Shown here piece by piece: positions 1-6,890 of a stretch of DNA of 10,288 nucleotides. Numbering within the stretch: the first letter of the stretch is position 1; each line of letters opens with the position of its first letter. The DNA lies in contig JAUXBI010000035.1 of NCBI GenBank assembly GCA_030619435.1, forward strand, positions 1 to 10,288, read 5' to 3'. Both the position numbers and the translations under genes were made by a program. This DNA comes from Syntrophaceae bacterium. Its GTDB lineage: Bacteria > Desulfobacterota > Syntrophia > Syntrophales > UBA2210. The notes under the pieces are model-generated. The model worked only from the letters and a program-made list of their open reading frames with translations, was not told where the DNA came from and did not search any database.

Positions 1-193
1 AAGTGTTCTTCTGGGCGGCGTCGGCAACATAAGATACGGGAGAGGTATATCTTGGCATTAAAACCAGTGCAAAACACCCCATAATGATCAGTTTTAAGGC
101 ATGAAATGCCTCAAAAATTTAATTGTATCAGGACACGATAAAAATTCAATACTGAAAATTAGCAAAAGGTTTTTATAACAAAGAAAGGATCAT
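1..193. other. Left-edge AT-rich region without a secure gene
   Basis: Two short readings reach the left edge and neither can be confirmed. On the plus strand bases 2-61 could be the last 19 codons of a gene, ending in a TAA at 59-61. On the minus strand an ATG at 58-56 opens a frame that runs off the edge (MPRYTSPVSYVADAAQ...), but it has no convincing ribosome binding site. From about 60 to 180 the sequence is AT-rich and intergenic. It contains a small imperfect hairpin (arms 92-102 and 106-116, loop GAA) that has no T-run on either side. The promoter of the dehydrogenase gene at 194 presumably lies here, but no clean -35/-10 pair was found. Confidence 0.3.
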
Positions 194-1837
194 ATGAATC
201 AGAAAAACCATACAGACCAGCGTAGTTTCGCTCCTTCCGGCGAAGCTTTTCCTCTTCCCAGTAAAGAAGACTACGACAGAGAGTTCGAACGACTGCAAGC
301 CATCGTCAACGAGCAGCGTCAGATGGGGCGTGAGATCGTCGTTGTCATGGGTCTCGGTTTTGTAGGCGCCGTAATGGCGGCTGTTGTCGCGGACAGCACA
401 GACAGAAAAACCGGCGAGCCGAAGAAATTTGTCATCGGCATGCAGAGGCCCAGCACCAGGAGCTTCTGGAAGATCCCCATGATAAACAGAGGCGTCAGCC
501 CCGTAAAGGCCGAAGACCCCGAGGTGGACATTCTCATCAAGCGCTGTGTCACAGAGAAAAAGAACCTGATAGCGACATACACCTATGATGCCCTCAAACT
601 CGCGGACGTTGTCGTAGTTGACGTCCAGTGTGATTTCATGAAACAGGAACTTGGCAACTGCGCCACAGGCAGGGCCGAGATAGGAGCACTCGAAGACTCC
701 ATCAGGATAATCGCGGAAAATATCCCCCCGGAATGTCTGGTTCTCATCGAAACCACAGTTCCTCCCGGCACAACCGAATACATTGCCTATCCCAGCATGA
801 AAAAGATCTTCAGAAGCCGCGGCATAAAAAAAGAACCGATGCTCGCCCACAGCTACGAGCGCGTCATGCCCGGCAGAGACTATGTAAAATCGATCCGCGA
901 TTTCTGGCGCGTCTGCAGCGGCATCAATAAAAAGAGCAGGAAAAAAGTAGACCGCTTCCTGTCCGACGTGCTGAACGTAGAGGAATATCCCCTCACCGTA
1001 CTCGACAAGCCCATAGAAAGCGAGACCGCGAAAATAGTTGAAAACAGCTACCGGGCCACAATCCTGGCATTCATGGACGAATGGAGTAATTTCTGCGAGA
1101 AAAACGGAGTTGACTTGATCAAGGTGATAAAGGCTATAAAAGTAAGACCCACCCACGACAACATGATCTTCCCCGGGCCTGGCATAGGCGGCTACTGCCT
1201 TCCGAAAGACGGTGGCCTCGGAGTATGGGCCTACAGACACCTCATGGGATTTGAAGACGACAACTTCAAAATCACCCCTGACGCAATAAACATCAACGAC
1301 ACCAGGGCGCTGCATGCCGCCGAACTTGTCAGAGACGCGCTTCGAAACATGGGTAAAGTTGTCGCCGCTTCAGTAATCACAGTACTTGGAGCCTCCTACA
1401 GAGAAGACGTGGGCGACACACGCTACAGCGGCTCGGAAATGATAGTCAGAAAGCTGGCCGAAATGGGTGGAGAAATAAAAGTCCATGATCCCTACGTCGA
1501 ACACTGGTGGGAACTTGAAAGCCAGGACACATATCCGTCCATTGGCGCGAGTTGGTCACGCTTCTTCAGAAACCAGGAAGGTCTCAAAAACATCAGAGTA
1601 GAGAAAGACCTGCCGGCCACCCTCAGGGGATCCGACGCCGTTGTCCTGGCAGTGCGACACAATGAATACCTTGATCTTGACCCTGAATACATCGTGAAAG
1701 CGACAGGTGCCCCCGCTGCGATCATAGATTGCTTCGGTATCCTCGACGACGACAAAATCAGAAAATACTTCGAACTTGGTTGCGAAGTAAAGGGTCTTGG
1801 CCGCGGCCACATACAGAGAATCAAAAAAGAAAAATAG
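194..1837 (+). CDS. Nucleotide-sugar (UDP-glucose/GDP-mannose family) dehydrogenase
   Basis: The 547-residue product belongs to the family that oxidises C6 of a nucleotide sugar to a uronic acid in two NAD-dependent steps, in the cytoplasm, usually to feed polysaccharide synthesis. An N-terminal Rossmann domain carries GLGFVG at residues 53-58. ETTVPPGTTEY (186-196) and the ESETAKIVENSYR helix (275-287) are family hallmarks. The catalytic cysteine is Cys335 in GGYCLPKD (332-339). The C-terminal UDP-binding domain has VLGASYREDVGDTRYSG (397-413) and HDPY (431-434). The protein is longer than the usual 430-450 residues, with about 45 extra residues before the Rossmann fold and extra length in the first domain. 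The start is supported by AAAGGA at 184-189, only 4 bases from the ATG. The exact sugar cannot be read from sequence, and no glycosyltransferase or other polysaccharide gene is adjacent. Its sense strand is not G-rich, unlike every other gene here. Confidence 0.93.
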   Translation: MNQKNHTDQRSFAPSGEAFPLPSKEDYDREFERLQAIVNEQRQMGREIVVVMGLGFVGAVMAAVVADSTDRKTGEPKKFVIGMQRPSTRSFWKIPMINRGVSPVKAEDPEVDILIKRCVTEKKNLIATYTYDALKLADVVVVDVQCDFMKQELGNCATGRAEIGALEDSIRIIAENIPPECLVLIETTVPPGTTEYIAYPSMKKIFRSRGIKKEPMLAHSYERVMPGRDYVKSIRDFWRVCSGINKKSRKKVDRFLSDVLNVEEYPLTVLDKPIESETAKIVENSYRATILAFMDEWSNFCEKNGVDLIKVIKAIKVRPTHDNMIFPGPGIGGYCLPKDGGLGVWAYRHLMGFEDDNFKITPDAININDTRALHAAELVRDALRNMGKVVAASVITVLGASYREDVGDTRYSGSEMIVRKLAEMGGEIKVHDPYVEHWWELESQDTYPSIGASWSRFFRNQEGLKNIRVEKDLPATLRGSDAVVLAVRHNEYLDLDPEYIVKATGAPAAIIDCFGILDDDKIRKYFELGCEVKGLGRGHIQRIKKEK

Positions 1838-1915
1838 TAATTAAAGGGGTTAGACACTGATAAATGTTAAAAATATGAACTATTTACAACGCATTTGCAA
1901 ATTTAAGTTACTTGG

Positions 1916-1956
1916 AAGCTCCACTATGCCGATGTATCGGCATGGTGGAGCTTTTT
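1916..1956 (+). terminator. Intrinsic terminator after the dehydrogenase gene
   Basis: Arms 1916-1932 and 1937-1953 pair over 17 positions with a single T-G wobble (1925/1944) and a four-base loop TGTA (1933-1936). The T-run 1952-1956 begins inside the distal arm. It lies 79 bases after the dehydrogenase stop codon and 43 bases before the next start codon, so it separates the two transcription units. The operon at 2000 therefore needs its own promoter, which would have to lie in the AT-rich 43 bases after the hairpin or overlap the hairpin. No clear -35/-10 pair was found there. Confidence 0.9.
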
Positions 1957-1999
1957 ACAATAATACCATAAATATACAACAGGAAAGGAGGAATCTTTT

Positions 2000-3466
2000 A
2001 TGATTGGTATTACGTCCTATGGTGGGTATATACCACGGTACAGGTTGAGTAGGAATAGAATAGTCCAGAATATGGCCTGGTATTCCCCTGTTATCATGGC
2101 GGTTGCCGGCGGAGAAAAATCGGTTGCCAACTGGGATGAAGACGCCGTCAGCATGGCGGTTGCCGCGGCTCGCGATTGCATGGTCGGCAGAGACAGGAAG
2201 AAATTGGATGGTGTCAGCCTCGCGTCCACGACGCTTCCCTTTGCCGACCGGCTCAATGCGGGGATTGTCGCCGCGGCACTTAATATGAAAGAAGACGGAG
2301 TTTCAAACGCCGACTTCACCTCGTGCATAAAGGCCGGAACGACGGCTGCAATCTCAGCGCTGGAATCCATCGAAGCCGGCAATAAGGACAGTGTCCTTGT
2401 GGTGGCTTCCGATCAACGCAGAACAAAGATGGCCACCATGGTTGAAATGTTCTTCGGTGACGGGGCAGCGGCTTTGTTGTTCGGAAAGAATGATGTTATA
2501 GCGGAGTTCAAGGGCAGCCATTCTGTTAACTGTGACTTCATAGATCATTACAGAGGCGCCGGCAAGGAATTCGATTATGGCTGGGAAGAAAGATGGCAGA
2601 GGGATGAAGGTTATGGAAAGATTATCCCTCAGGCAATCGGCGGTTTCCTGGAAAAGACAGGGATGAAAATAGACGATTTCGACAAGGTAATATATCCCTG
2701 TTATTTTGGAGGCACCCATAAGGGCATTGCAGGAAAACTCGGCATAAACAAGGAAAAAGTACAGAATAATATGCACGCAGTCTGCGGTGATACCGGCACA
2801 GCCCATCCGTTTGTCATGTTCGTGTCCGCGTTGGAGGAGGCGAAGCCCGGCGATAAGCTGTTGCTGGCAAGTTTCGGCCAGGGATGTGATGTCATGGCAT
2901 TTGAAGTGACTGACAGAATAAAAGATTTCAAAGGCCCGAATGGTATTACGGGATCTCTCGCGAACAGGGCTGAACTGGCAAGTTATCAAAGGTATTCAAA
3001 GTTCAGAGACCTCATTGTTGCCGATCTGGGAATCAGGGGTGAGGCCAATCCGAGCAGCGCGCTTACGGTTCTGTGGAGAAAACGAAAGATGCTGCTCGGT
3101 TTGGTGGGTGCAAGGTGTAGAAAATGCGGAACGCCACAATTTCCCGCGATGCCGGTCTGCGTAAATCCGGATTGCTGGGCTGTCAACGAATTTGATGAAT
3201 ATGAATTTGCGGATAAAGAGGCAGAGATCCTGATGTTTACCGGAGATATGCTTGCAGCATCCGTTGATCCGCCTGCCATATACGGTTTGATAGGATATGA
3301 CGGAGGCGGAAGAACCATGCTCGATTTTACTGATTGTGACCTGGATCAGATAAAGGTGGGGATGAAGGTGAAAATGTCTTTTAGGAAACGGTATTTTGAT
3401 GAAAGGCGTGGCTTTACCGGGTATTTCTGGAAGGCTATACCCCAGGCGAGAGGAGGTGACGCGTAA
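2000..3466 (+). CDS. HMG-CoA-synthase-like protein fused to DUF35 zinc-ribbon/OB domain
   Basis: The 488-residue protein has two parts. Residues 1 to about 330 are a thiolase-fold domain like 3-hydroxy-3-methylglutaryl-CoA synthase and KAS III. Cys109 in FTSCIKAG is the likely acyl-accepting nucleophile, FGDGAAALLFG (152-162) is the usual KAS III/HMGCS loop, and GDTGTAHP (263-270) matches the late active-site loop. Residues about 360-488 are a DUF35 domain: a zinc ribbon formed by Cys373, Cys376, Cys387 and Cys392, then an OB fold. In archaea separate HMG-CoA synthase and DUF35 proteins join a thiolase in one complex; here two of these are fused and the thiolase is the next gene. By eye the HMGCS general-base Glu position is Thr77, and the catalytic His and Asn look replaced, so I do not call it a true HMG-CoA synthase. 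Start: AAAGGAGG at 1984-1991, 8 bases from the ATG. The stop overlaps the thiolase start by one base (TAATG). First gene of the operon. Confidence 0.88.
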   Translation: MIGITSYGGYIPRYRLSRNRIVQNMAWYSPVIMAVAGGEKSVANWDEDAVSMAVAAARDCMVGRDRKKLDGVSLASTTLPFADRLNAGIVAAALNMKEDGVSNADFTSCIKAGTTAAISALESIEAGNKDSVLVVASDQRRTKMATMVEMFFGDGAAALLFGKNDVIAEFKGSHSVNCDFIDHYRGAGKEFDYGWEERWQRDEGYGKIIPQAIGGFLEKTGMKIDDFDKVIYPCYFGGTHKGIAGKLGINKEKVQNNMHAVCGDTGTAHPFVMFVSALEEAKPGDKLLLASFGQGCDVMAFEVTDRIKDFKGPNGITGSLANRAELASYQRYSKFRDLIVADLGIRGEANPSSALTVLWRKRKMLLGLVGARCRKCGTPQFPAMPVCVNPDCWAVNEFDEYEFADKEAEILMFTGDMLAASVDPPAIYGLIGYDGGGRTMLDFTDCDLDQIKVGMKVKMSFRKRYFDERRGFTGYFWKAIPQARGGDA

Positions 3467-4671
3467 TGGCAACGGGAATCAGAGATAAAGTGGCAATAAT
3501 CGGAATGGGATGTACAAAGTTCGGTGAAAGGTGGAATGACGGCTCCGAGGAACTGATGGTTGAGGCATTCCAGGAATGTCTGGAAGATGCGGGACTCGAG
3601 AGAAAGGATATTCAGGCCGCATGGCTTGGGAACTGTTTTGATGAAGCAGGTGCAGGAAAAAGCGCTCTTCCCGCGTCCATGTCGCTACGCCTTCCGAATA
3701 TATCCGTAACGCGTGTGGAGAATTATTGTGCGAGCGGAACAGAGGCGTTCAGAGGCGCGGTATATGCGGTAGCATCCGGCGCCTGTGACATAGCGCTTGC
3801 GATTGGCGTCGAAAAGTTGAAAGACATAGGGTACGGTGGCCTGCCCGAATTCAACTCTTTGATGGGGGTAGTGAATCAGCTCTGGATGGCAAACATGACG
3901 GCGCCGGGTGCTTTTGCGATGCTGGCTACCGGGTATGCGGCGAAGTACGGCCTCGATATAGATGAGGTCAGGAAGGCACTGGCACATGTTTCGTCAAAGA
4001 GCCATGCAAACGGGGCACTTAACCCGAAGGCGCATCTGAGAAAGGCTGTGACCGAGGAGCAGGTTCTTAATGCTCCCCAGATTGCCTACCCTCTGGGATT
4101 GTTTGATTGCTGCGGCGTAAGTGACGGTTCTGCCTGTGCAATAGTCACGACGCCGGAGATTGCGAAATCTCTTGGTAAAAAAGACCTTGTTTCAGTCAAG
4201 GCCCTGCAACTTTCGCTGAGTAACGGAACTGAATTTGCCTATGATTGGGATGGGGCTCATTTCATTACGACGTCAAAGGCAAGTACGGCAGCCTATAAAG
4301 AGGCGGGCATAAAGAATCCGAGGGAAGAGATAAGCATGATGGAGGTACATGATTGTTTCTCCATCACGGAGCTTGTCACCATGGAGGATCTGCACATATC
4401 GGAAAGAGGTCAGGCACCCAGGGATGTTATGAATGGTTTCTATGATCTTGACGGCGGAGTTCCATGTCAGGTGGATGGAGGTTTGAAATGTTTCGGCCAT
4501 CCCATCGGGGCGTCCGGTCTGCGCATGCTGTATGAAATGTACCTGCAGCTACATGGCAGGGCAGGTGATCGCCAGTTGAAGGATCCGAAAATTGGCCTGA
4601 CGCACAATCTGGGTGGATTCCCCTTTATGAACGTGTGCAGTATCGCCATTGTCGGCAAGTATGGTGCATAG
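3466..4671 (+). CDS. SCP2-type thiolase (acyl-CoA acetyltransferase family)
   Basis: The 401-residue product is a thiolase of the sterol-carrier-protein-x subfamily, which cleaves 3-oxoacyl-CoA with CoA or runs in reverse as a condensing enzyme. The nucleophile is Cys88 in ENYCASGTEAF. The SCP2-thiolase signature HDCF is at 295-298, within EVHDCFSITEL. The second histidine is His345 in GHPIGASG. The C-terminal motif is HNLGG (380-384), as in SCP2 thiolases, in place of the CxG of classical thiolases. All catalytic positions are therefore intact, which favours thiolase over the related retro-aldolases (Ltp2 type). Length is normal for the subfamily. The ATG overlaps the stop of the preceding HMGCS-like/DUF35 gene (TAATG), with AGGAGG at 3451-3456, so translation is likely coupled. 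That fits a physical complex in which DUF35 holds the thiolase. The natural substrate cannot be read from sequence. Confidence 0.92.
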   Translation: MATGIRDKVAIIGMGCTKFGERWNDGSEELMVEAFQECLEDAGLERKDIQAAWLGNCFDEAGAGKSALPASMSLRLPNISVTRVENYCASGTEAFRGAVYAVASGACDIALAIGVEKLKDIGYGGLPEFNSLMGVVNQLWMANMTAPGAFAMLATGYAAKYGLDIDEVRKALAHVSSKSHANGALNPKAHLRKAVTEEQVLNAPQIAYPLGLFDCCGVSDGSACAIVTTPEIAKSLGKKDLVSVKALQLSLSNGTEFAYDWDGAHFITTSKASTAAYKEAGIKNPREEISMMEVHDCFSITELVTMEDLHISERGQAPRDVMNGFYDLDGGVPCQVDGGLKCFGHPIGASGLRMLYEMYLQLHGRAGDRQLKDPKIGLTHNLGGFPFMNVCSIAIVGKYGA

Positions 4672-4702
4672 TGTGAGGATGCACCCAAAAAGGAGGTAAT
4701 CT

Positions 4703-5152
4703 ATGGCTGATTTATCAAAAGTCGGCACGGAATATTCGCCGATTATATGGGAAGTGGAGCGAGGCAAAATCAAGGAGCTTACGAAAGCAATCGGTGACCC
4801 TAATCCTGTCTATCTGGATAAAGAAGCAGCTATTGCGGAAGGGTATAAAGATTCGCCCGCACCCCCAACATTTCTGACGGTTCCCATGCTGTGGAGTGAT
4901 AAAATGCCCGCTATTATTAACGATCTAAAGATCAATTTTATGATGGTGCTGCATGGTGAGGAAGAATACGAATATTACCGGCAGATATATCCGGGAGATA
5001 TCATCACAGGGACGCCCAAGGTGACAAGCATTGAGGAAAAGGAGAGCAAGTCCGGTTCCAAGATGGATATGGTTACCCTGGAAGTGCTGTACAAAAACCA
5101 GAGGGGCGAAGATGTGGCGAAATCGAGATCGCTGATAATCGAGAGGAAATAG
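4703..5152 (+). CDS. MaoC-like hot-dog protein, N-terminal (non-catalytic) dehydratase half
   Basis: The 149-residue protein resembles the N-terminal MaoC dehydratase domain (PF13452 type, FAS1-like dehydratase). It starts with an IIWEVERGKIKELTKAIGDP segment (14-33), followed by NPVYLD (34-39) and PAPPTFLTVP (52-61), typical of this half. The catalytic Asp-x-Asn-Pro-x-His signature of hydratase 2 appears only as DPNPVY (32-37), with Tyr37 in place of the histidine, so this subunit probably shapes the acyl pocket and does not catalyse. In MFE-2 and fungal FAS the two hot-dog halves are fused; in mycobacterial ChsH1/ChsH2 they are separate subunits. Here the partner is the next gene, 10 bases on, so a heteromeric hydratase is expected. 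Start: AAGGAGGT at 4690-4697, 5 bases before the ATG. Confidence 0.87.
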   Translation: MADLSKVGTEYSPIIWEVERGKIKELTKAIGDPNPVYLDKEAAIAEGYKDSPAPPTFLTVPMLWSDKMPAIINDLKINFMMVLHGEEEYEYYRQIYPGDIITGTPKVTSIEEKESKSGSKMDMVTLEVLYKNQRGEDVAKSRSLIIERK

Positions 5153-5162
5153 GAGGATTATC

Positions 5163-5597
5163 ATGGCACAGGAACTATTTTATGAAGATGTCAATGTAGG
5201 AGACGACATGCCCGAACTGACTAAGGGACCTCTTCAGAAGCTTCAGCATGTGATGTATGCAGGGGCATCAGGCGATTTCAATCCTCTCCATACGGACGAT
5301 GACTTTGCCAGGGCGGTTGGCATGAAGGATGGTGTCATAGCGCATGGCATGTTGATCATGGGGTTTGCGGGCCAGGCGATTACCGGCTGGGTTCCGAAGA
5401 AGTACCTGAAAAAATTCGGAGTGCGCTTTTCCGGGATGACGAAACCGGGAAGCACTATCAGCATTACCGGTAAGGTGATGGATAAACGTGTGGAGAATGG
5501 GGAAAACATTATCTTCTGTGAGGTTGTAGCCAGGGATGAAAACGAAGATGTCAAGATAACAGGCCATTTCGAAGCGTCTCTGCCGAGCAGGGATTAG
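5163..5597 (+). CDS. MaoC-family (R)-specific enoyl-CoA hydratase, catalytic half
   Basis: The 144-residue hot-dog protein carries the complete hydratase-2 motif: SGDFNPLHTDDDFAR at 36-50, with Asp38 and His43 as the expected catalytic pair, and the following AHGM (60-63). This family adds water to trans-2-enoyl-CoA to give (3R)-hydroxyacyl-CoA. It is the right stereochemistry for the MFE-2-like dehydrogenase encoded next. Its own length is that of a single hot-dog domain. With the preceding gene it makes up the two halves found fused in peroxisomal hydratase 2. Start: AGGAGG at 5151-5156, overlapping the stop of the preceding gene and 6 bases from the ATG. The spacing implies one mRNA and probably one heteromeric enzyme. 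Confidence 0.91.
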   Translation: MAQELFYEDVNVGDDMPELTKGPLQKLQHVMYAGASGDFNPLHTDDDFARAVGMKDGVIAHGMLIMGFAGQAITGWVPKKYLKKFGVRFSGMTKPGSTISITGKVMDKRVENGENIIFCEVVARDENEDVKITGHFEASLPSRD

Positions 5598-5623
5598 CGG
5601 GGATGATAAAGGGGGAGCGGAAT

Positions 5624-6532
5624 ATGTCGAAGATTGATTTTACAGGTAGGGTTGCTATTGTAACCGGTGCCGGTTCCGGTCTGGGTAGATGTCACGCTCT
5701 TGAATTTGCGAAGAGAGGGGCGAAGGTGGTGATAAACGATCTTGGCGGCACAAGGGATGGAGTCGGGTCGGATAGTGCGGCGGCAAACAAGGTTGTTGAA
5801 GAGATAAAAGCACTCGGTGGTGAGGCGGTGCCGAACTATGATAACGTGGCAACCGTTAAAGGTGGGGAAAATATTGTCCGGACAGCCATCGACGCGTTCG
5901 GCAAGGTTGATATACTCGTGAATAACGCGGGTATTCTCCGGGACGGTGCCTTTCACAAGATGGAGGAGGAAAACTGGGATGCCGTTGTGGGTGTTCACCT
6001 GAAGGGGGCCTACTGTGTTACGAGACCTGCCTTTATAAATATGCGTGAGAACGGTTATGGAAGGATTATCATGACGACTTCGGGCGCCGGCCTGTTTGGG
6101 AACTTCGGTCAGAGTAACTATGCTTCAGCAAAGATGGCTCTTGCCGGGTTTGCCAATGTGTTGAAGTTTGAGGGGGCTAAGTATAATATCAAGACCAATG
6201 TTCTGATTCCCCTTGCCGCTTCACGGCTTACGGAAGATGTTCTACCGCCCGACCTTTTTGCCAGGATGAAACCGGATTTTATCACCCCTCTGGTACTCTA
6301 CATGTGTTCCGAACAGTGTGAAGACTCCGGGGTTATGATCAATGCCATTCTCGGTTATTACAGCAGAAGCGCGATAATGACCGGTCCGGGAACGATACTC
6401 TCGGATGGTGAGCGAATTCCCGCTCCCGAGGAGATTATGGAAAATTGGGACAAGATTATGAGCCTCGAAAATCCGAAATACTTTGATCAGCTTATGACAA
6501 TGTTTGGCGAGTTGAGCCCGCTGTTGAAGTAA
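5624..6532 (+). CDS. SDR-family (3R)-hydroxyacyl-CoA dehydrogenase, MFE-2 type
   Basis: The 302-residue product is a short-chain dehydrogenase. TGAGSGLG (14-21) binds the cofactor, and INDLGG (37-42) has an acidic Asp39 that points to NAD over NADP. NNAG is at 100-103, and the catalytic set is Ser153, Tyr166 and Lys170 (YASAK). Several stretches read like the N-terminal domain of peroxisomal multifunctional enzyme 2: VVINDLGG, NNAGILRDGAF, GRIIMTTSGAGLFGNFGQSNY. The expected reaction is oxidation of (3R)-hydroxyacyl-CoA to 3-oxoacyl-CoA, or the reverse. An upstream in-frame ATG at 5603 is less likely, because GGGG directly abuts it. The ATG at 5624 has GGGGGAG at 5611-5617 with 6 bases of spacing. 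About 40 C-terminal residues go beyond the SDR core and are of unknown purpose. It is the last intact gene of the operon, and no terminator was seen behind it. Confidence 0.91.
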   Translation: MSKIDFTGRVAIVTGAGSGLGRCHALEFAKRGAKVVINDLGGTRDGVGSDSAAANKVVEEIKALGGEAVPNYDNVATVKGGENIVRTAIDAFGKVDILVNNAGILRDGAFHKMEEENWDAVVGVHLKGAYCVTRPAFINMRENGYGRIIMTTSGAGLFGNFGQSNYASAKMALAGFANVLKFEGAKYNIKTNVLIPLAASRLTEDVLPPDLFARMKPDFITPLVLYMCSEQCEDSGVMINAILGYYSRSAIMTGPGTILSDGERIPAPEEIMENWDKIMSLENPKYFDQLMTMFGELSPLLK

Positions 6533-6628
6533 TTTTGCGGGGCCATAATCAGGCCGTTGTCTTGGATATCGACTATGACTTCAGGTGAAAACTCATACGG
6601 CCGGAGAGAGTTTGAGGAAATATCTGGT

Positions 6629-6772
6629 ATGTCTGGACCACTGAATGGTTTAAAAGTTCTGGATTTCACCACTCTTCTGCCTGTACCTTATGCTACCATG
6701 AACCTTTCGGACATGGGGGCCGATGTGCTTCGGGTTATCTCCGGTTCACGTCCGGATGAGAATTTTTTGTAA
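6629..6772 (+). pseudogene. CaiB/BaiF (family III) CoA-transferase or racemase, N-terminal remnant
   Basis: The 47-codon frame begins MSGPLNGLKVLDF and continues LLPVPYATMNLSDMGADVLRV. This is the characteristic start of family III CoA-transferases and alpha-methylacyl-CoA racemases, which are normally about 370-420 residues long. The frame stops at TAA 6770-6772. None of the following 118 bases, in any forward frame, continues the family, so the catalytic Asp and nearly all of the fold are missing. A plausible ribosome binding site (GAGGAAA, 6614-6620) remains, so a short peptide could still be made. The break looks like a deletion and not a single frameshift. The family's usual GP after LLP is VP here. 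Position directly behind the operon suggests it was once its last gene, although capture by recombination is also possible. Confidence 0.8.
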
Positions 6773-6890
6773 TGTAATACGCTGAAAGTACGAGATCTCT
6801 CCCTCTGACCGAAGTGACAGATTCGCTGAATTCGACTTTTTACGATCGCATTATCAGTGCCGGTTCATAAAAAACAGTGGAGGTTGAAAA

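Noticed and set aside
92..116. Imperfect hairpin with GAA loop read as a terminator
   Set aside because: The core stem is 6 bp, the extension is A-T only with a mismatch, and no T-run follows on either strand.
173..1315. Long open frame (380 codons) on the minus strand opposite the dehydrogenase gene
   Set aside because: It lies wholly antisense to a gene with clear family motifs, has no ribosome binding site or recognisable domain, and is best explained by codon bias of the real gene.
2354..2989. 211-codon minus-strand open frame opposite the HMGCS-like gene
   Set aside because: Antisense shadow of a motif-rich gene; composition is unlike a normal protein (rich in Cys and His) and no start signal was seen.
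2000..3466. Assignment as a mevalonate-pathway HMG-CoA synthase
   Set aside because: The operon has no other mevalonate gene, and the Glu, His and Asn positions seem replaced; only the Cys is kept.
5603..5623. Upstream ATG as start of the SDR gene
   Set aside because: The ATG directly abuts GGGG without spacing, whereas the ATG at 5624 has a properly spaced GGGGGAG and begins at the usual position relative to the TGxxxGxG motif.
6773..6890. Frameshifted continuation of the CaiB/BaiF gene past a T-run at 6765-6770
   Set aside because: The other two forward frames after the T-run hit stops quickly or give sequence without the family's next conserved segments, so a single indel does not restore the gene.
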